Shown: piece after piece, positions 61,232-64,000 of the stretch
Position numbering within the stretch: the first letter of the stretch is position 1
Layout of the letters: each line of letters begins with the position of its first letter
Source of the DNA: Spongilla lacustris
Lineage: Eukaryota; Porifera; Demospongiae; Spongillida; Spongillidae
Length of the DNA stretch: 64,000 nucleotides
Reading direction: 5' to 3'
Assembly (NCBI GenBank): GCA_949361645.1
Contig: OX442435.1
Location: 4,264,220 to 4,328,219, forward strand
Program-made: the position numbers and the translations under genes
The notes under the pieces: model-generated
Database searches by the model: none
Told to the model about the DNA's origin: nothing
Seen by the model: the letters and a program-made list of their open reading frames with translations, nothing else

Positions 61232-63730
61232 CTACACTGCTGATCTGATGTATCCCATACAGACTGCACCATCACATTGGGGTGTATCATCATGACTTCG
61301 CTCAGTGGAAAATAACAAGGCGTCAATATAATCAGGAGAGACTTTCACAAGCGTATCACAGTTTGAGCTTTCATTATGTGATGAATTGTTCAATGCATAC
61401 TGCTTGTGAGTTTTTCTACTAGCTGTTATATCTTCACTAACACTAGGCAACAATGTATCCATGGTACTTTCATTGTCTTGATTACGTTGTCCAATTTTGC
61501 ACACTGCAGACTCATGTAAACGATTTGATGAACACAGTGATGCTGCAAGTGATGAAACTCTGTCATGTCCATGACGATTATCAGTATCAGGTATAATATT
61601 AGTACTATCAGGTTGGATTTGCACTTGCCCTTGTGAATAACGATTTTCATATTGTGTCTGTATATAGCCAGAACTTGTACTGCTGTGGTGCAAAGTACTG
61701 GACAATGTGGTATCAGAAAGAGTACCACTGCTGTCAGGATACAAGAGTAAGTTATTTTGTAATGATTTGTGCGATATTGGTGTAATCCATTCAAGTTGGT
61801 CAAGTTCTGTAATAACAGATGAAGAGTTTGGCAGTTGCGGCAAAAATCTGGAATGCTGCTTAATCTGAAGTGCGTTACAAATGTCAGGAAATGTTGCAAT
61901 CATACATGTACATGTACCAGTAAGTATAAAATACGTACCACACTGTTAAGATCAGTGACATCAATGTCATTATGATGTCTGAAGAACCTATTGGAAAGTT
62001 AATTAGTGCTTATTGAAGTGTTAGACATCAAAGCAATGTACACAAATATATGTACTTTTGCAGTGTGCAAAGTGCAAGGCTAGAAGAATCAATCTAACTG
62101 TAGACATGTACATGACTACAAGTATACCTTATGTATATATTTACAATTTTCATGTACTATAATAGTGCGTGGACTATGCGATTGACAATATCTATCTTAA
62201 GCAATAAGTTGTAGCATGTACCCGGATTTTAAAACCCACATGTACATGTGTATTTATGTCAGGCAGTACCCAGATTAAAAAACCATCTTTCTCAGCACAA
62301 TTTATTGCTGTGTTATAGTAGCACTGTTACAAGCACATTACATGTACATGTACATGCACACATACCTGCTATACAAGCTATGGTAGTATACACAATATCA
62401 TAATAGCAAAGAATCAAAGCACTTGATTTCTGCATTTAGTGTACACTTGTCCTTTTCACCATAACTTTACAGTGCCATTGGACATCTTTAATCAAGACAA
62501 ACATTGGTTTCCAAGAAGATACATGTACATACTTTAAATGTTCCTTTATTTTCTAGGGGGGGGGGGGGGGGGGGGAAGCCTGCGCTGCCGCACAGCCACA
62601 AATTTAAACCTTCATAAATTTTTACCCCCTACGCCCATGCAAAAAAATAAGATAATTTTTATCTCTGTAATATAATTAATATATATAATTATATTATATA
62701 TATATTTGGGACAGTGTCCAGCAAAATCGCGTTGTACTAAACAACACATCTTTGCGACGGTACTATGTTTTCCTTTCAAATTTCGTACACTTGTTCCAAC
62801 ACCATTTCTCTGTGTGAGAATCGATTTTTGCGATCTACACATTTTCCATGCCGTGGATACAACAATCATTAACCCCGCCGGTTAGAAATCTACATTTCTC
62901 CACGTACGAGTATTGAAAAACACGTAAAATTCGGAGTGTGCATAGAGGAGTCCTGTAGCTATTGATTTGTTCTGCTCGTTAATTTTTATATCATCTGTTA
63001 CGGAGATACAGTTGAACAAACTATGGGCATGTTTTCCCGCTTGATTCGCGCCAATGATTTTGGCATATCGCGTCCTGCTCAGTGAATGGGAAGGCGGTGA
63101 TTATATCATTGGCGCGAATCAAGTGGGAAAATGTGCCTGTAGTTTGCTCAACTGTATCTCCGTAACGGATGATTCAGAATCTAACGAACAGAACAAATCA
63201 ATAGCTACAGGACTCGTCTTTGCACACTCCGAATTTGACGCGTTTTCAACACTCGTACGCGGAGAAATGTGAATTTATAACCCGCGGGGTTAACGATCGT
63301 TGTATCCATGGCACGGAAAAGGTGTAGATCACAAAAATCAATTTTCACCCAGAGAAATGGTGTAGGAACAAGTGTACGAAATTTGAAAGGAAAAGGTTGT
63401 ACCGTCGCGAAGATGTGTTGTTTAGTACAACGTGCAATTTTTATAGTGATAAAATTATAACCCCACAAGCCCGATTTTGCTGGACACTGTCCCATTTTTA
63501 CATTCCCAACTTGGATACACTCACATTGGTGAATTGATCCTAACTGTTCTTTGCTTAAAAGCATACACCTATGACTCATCATTAATATTGCACAGCATTT
63601 ATGTACTTGCACAATTAGTTATGTTACAATATAAGCAATTATTACCTTGTTAGCAGTCCTAGCAATGAAACCAATAAACAAACAAATAGCACTGAGCACA
63701 ATGTTCCTATTATGCTGTTACGGATGATAT
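61232..63730 (-). CDS. Paralogue of receptor gene A: transmembrane and tail exons (gene B, partial)
   Basis: Exons 63646-63730 (transmembrane, RNSIIGTLCSVLFVCLLVSL), 61939-61987 (FFRHHNDIDVTDLNSV) and 61232-61864 (tail) join in phase with good splice sites. The last is 211 codons including the stop. The tail begins IKQHSRFLPQLP, contains LDQLEWITPI, is rich in Ser, Asn and Asp, and ends GAVCMGYIRSAV, matching gene A (LDNLEWSTPI, MGYI). The TM exon ends with the split AG of an Arg codon, exactly as in gene A. The ectodomain lies beyond the right edge; 63,731-64,000 shows no exon. Confidence 0.62.
62556..62575. repeat. Poly-G run (20 bp)
   Basis: Pure G homopolymer in the gene B intron, upstream of the second foldback copy. 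Confidence 0.9.
62708..63493. mobile_element. GGGACAGTGTCC foldback element, copy 2 (786 bp)
   Basis: Same ends and interior as 57828-58626; flanks read ATTT on both sides. The left arm has lost about 50 bp after GGGACAGTGTCCAGCAAAAT. It lies in the intron of receptor gene B between the transmembrane exon and the small juxtamembrane exon. Confidence 0.88.
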
Positions 63731-63761
63731 CTAAAAAAAAAGGTACATGAGAAATGTCAAC

Positions 63762-63830
63762 ATAATTCTTATGATGCCACAATTAATTCTTATGATGCCA
63801 CAATTAATTCTTCTGATGCCACAATTAAAA
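63762..63830. repeat. 22-bp tandem repeat (three copies)
   Basis: Unit AATTCTTATGATGCCACAATT repeated three times, the last with one change, in receptor gene B upstream of the transmembrane exon. Confidence 0.85.
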
Positions 63831-64000
63831 CAATTCGTCAAAATAATGTTTCTCTGTGACGTGTGTGGTATGCCCAATGGCAACTGAACTGTACCAATTA
63901 GCGCGCAAGAGTTTAAAAAATCAATAATGGGAGTTTCACTATCAGATGGTTACGGGTAGCTACACTGTGTGTTAAAGGAGGCACATAACAGGTGGGTGTG

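Overview
This is a metazoan nuclear genome window, most probably from a sponge. It has AT-rich, intron-split genes with GT-AG splice sites, no operons, many foldback elements and MITEs, several LINE families, an LTR element, homopolymer G/C runs, and very frequent TACATGTA-type palindromes. The sponge assignment is inferred from overall character (an ASPM gene beside Ig-like receptor genes and RecQ-like/ZMYM1-like repeats); no rRNA or mitochondrial marker is present.

Layout. 1.1-21.7 kb (minus strand): an almost complete ASPM gene (spindle-pole, calmodulin-binding, microtubule minus-end protein) in at least 25 coding exons. These run from a 5-codon first exon, through conserved N-terminal blocks, two calponin-homology regions and one 4.2 kb exon holding dozens of IQ motifs, to a helical C-terminus. 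Its introns carry foldback elements and a duplicated piece of one of its own exons. 21.7-24.4 kb: intergenic, with a foldback element. 24.45-28.15 kb (plus): a three-exon, 519-residue protein with a ubiquitin-like N-terminus and a helical remainder, not recognised further.

28.5-36.9 kb is a transposon graveyard: a dead ZMYM1-like/hAT relic, a dead LINE, an 88-bp MITE, and a 4,065-bp element with 15-bp inverted ends and an 8-bp target duplication. That element contains three head-to-tail LINE 3' ends with (AAT)n tails and two unrecognised acidic/coiled open frames. Two arrays of an 18-bp perfect palindrome follow. 37.7-47.6 kb (minus): a predicted single-pass membrane protein with Ig-like extracellular exons in a uniform intron phase, a Ser/Pro-rich stalk, a transmembrane exon and a cytoplasmic tail. 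A paralogue (61.2-63.7 kb, minus) enters the window from the right edge with the same tail motif and intron phases.

48.4-55.1 kb: relics of RT/endonuclease-type LINEs, a Gypsy-type LTR element deleted between RT and the polyprotein C-terminus, and large direct repeats. 56.8-59.2 kb: a poly-C minisatellite and two inverted, broken pieces of a RecQ-like helicase flanking an 800-bp foldback element. 59.2-64 kb: further foldbacks and the second receptor gene.

The functional genes are ASPM (cell division), the ubiquitin-like/helical protein (unknown), and the two paralogous membrane proteins (surface recognition or adhesion, inferred). The membrane-protein pair is the most promising undescribed system. 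Exon coordinates were read by eye from splice consensus and reading-frame continuity and have no transcript support.
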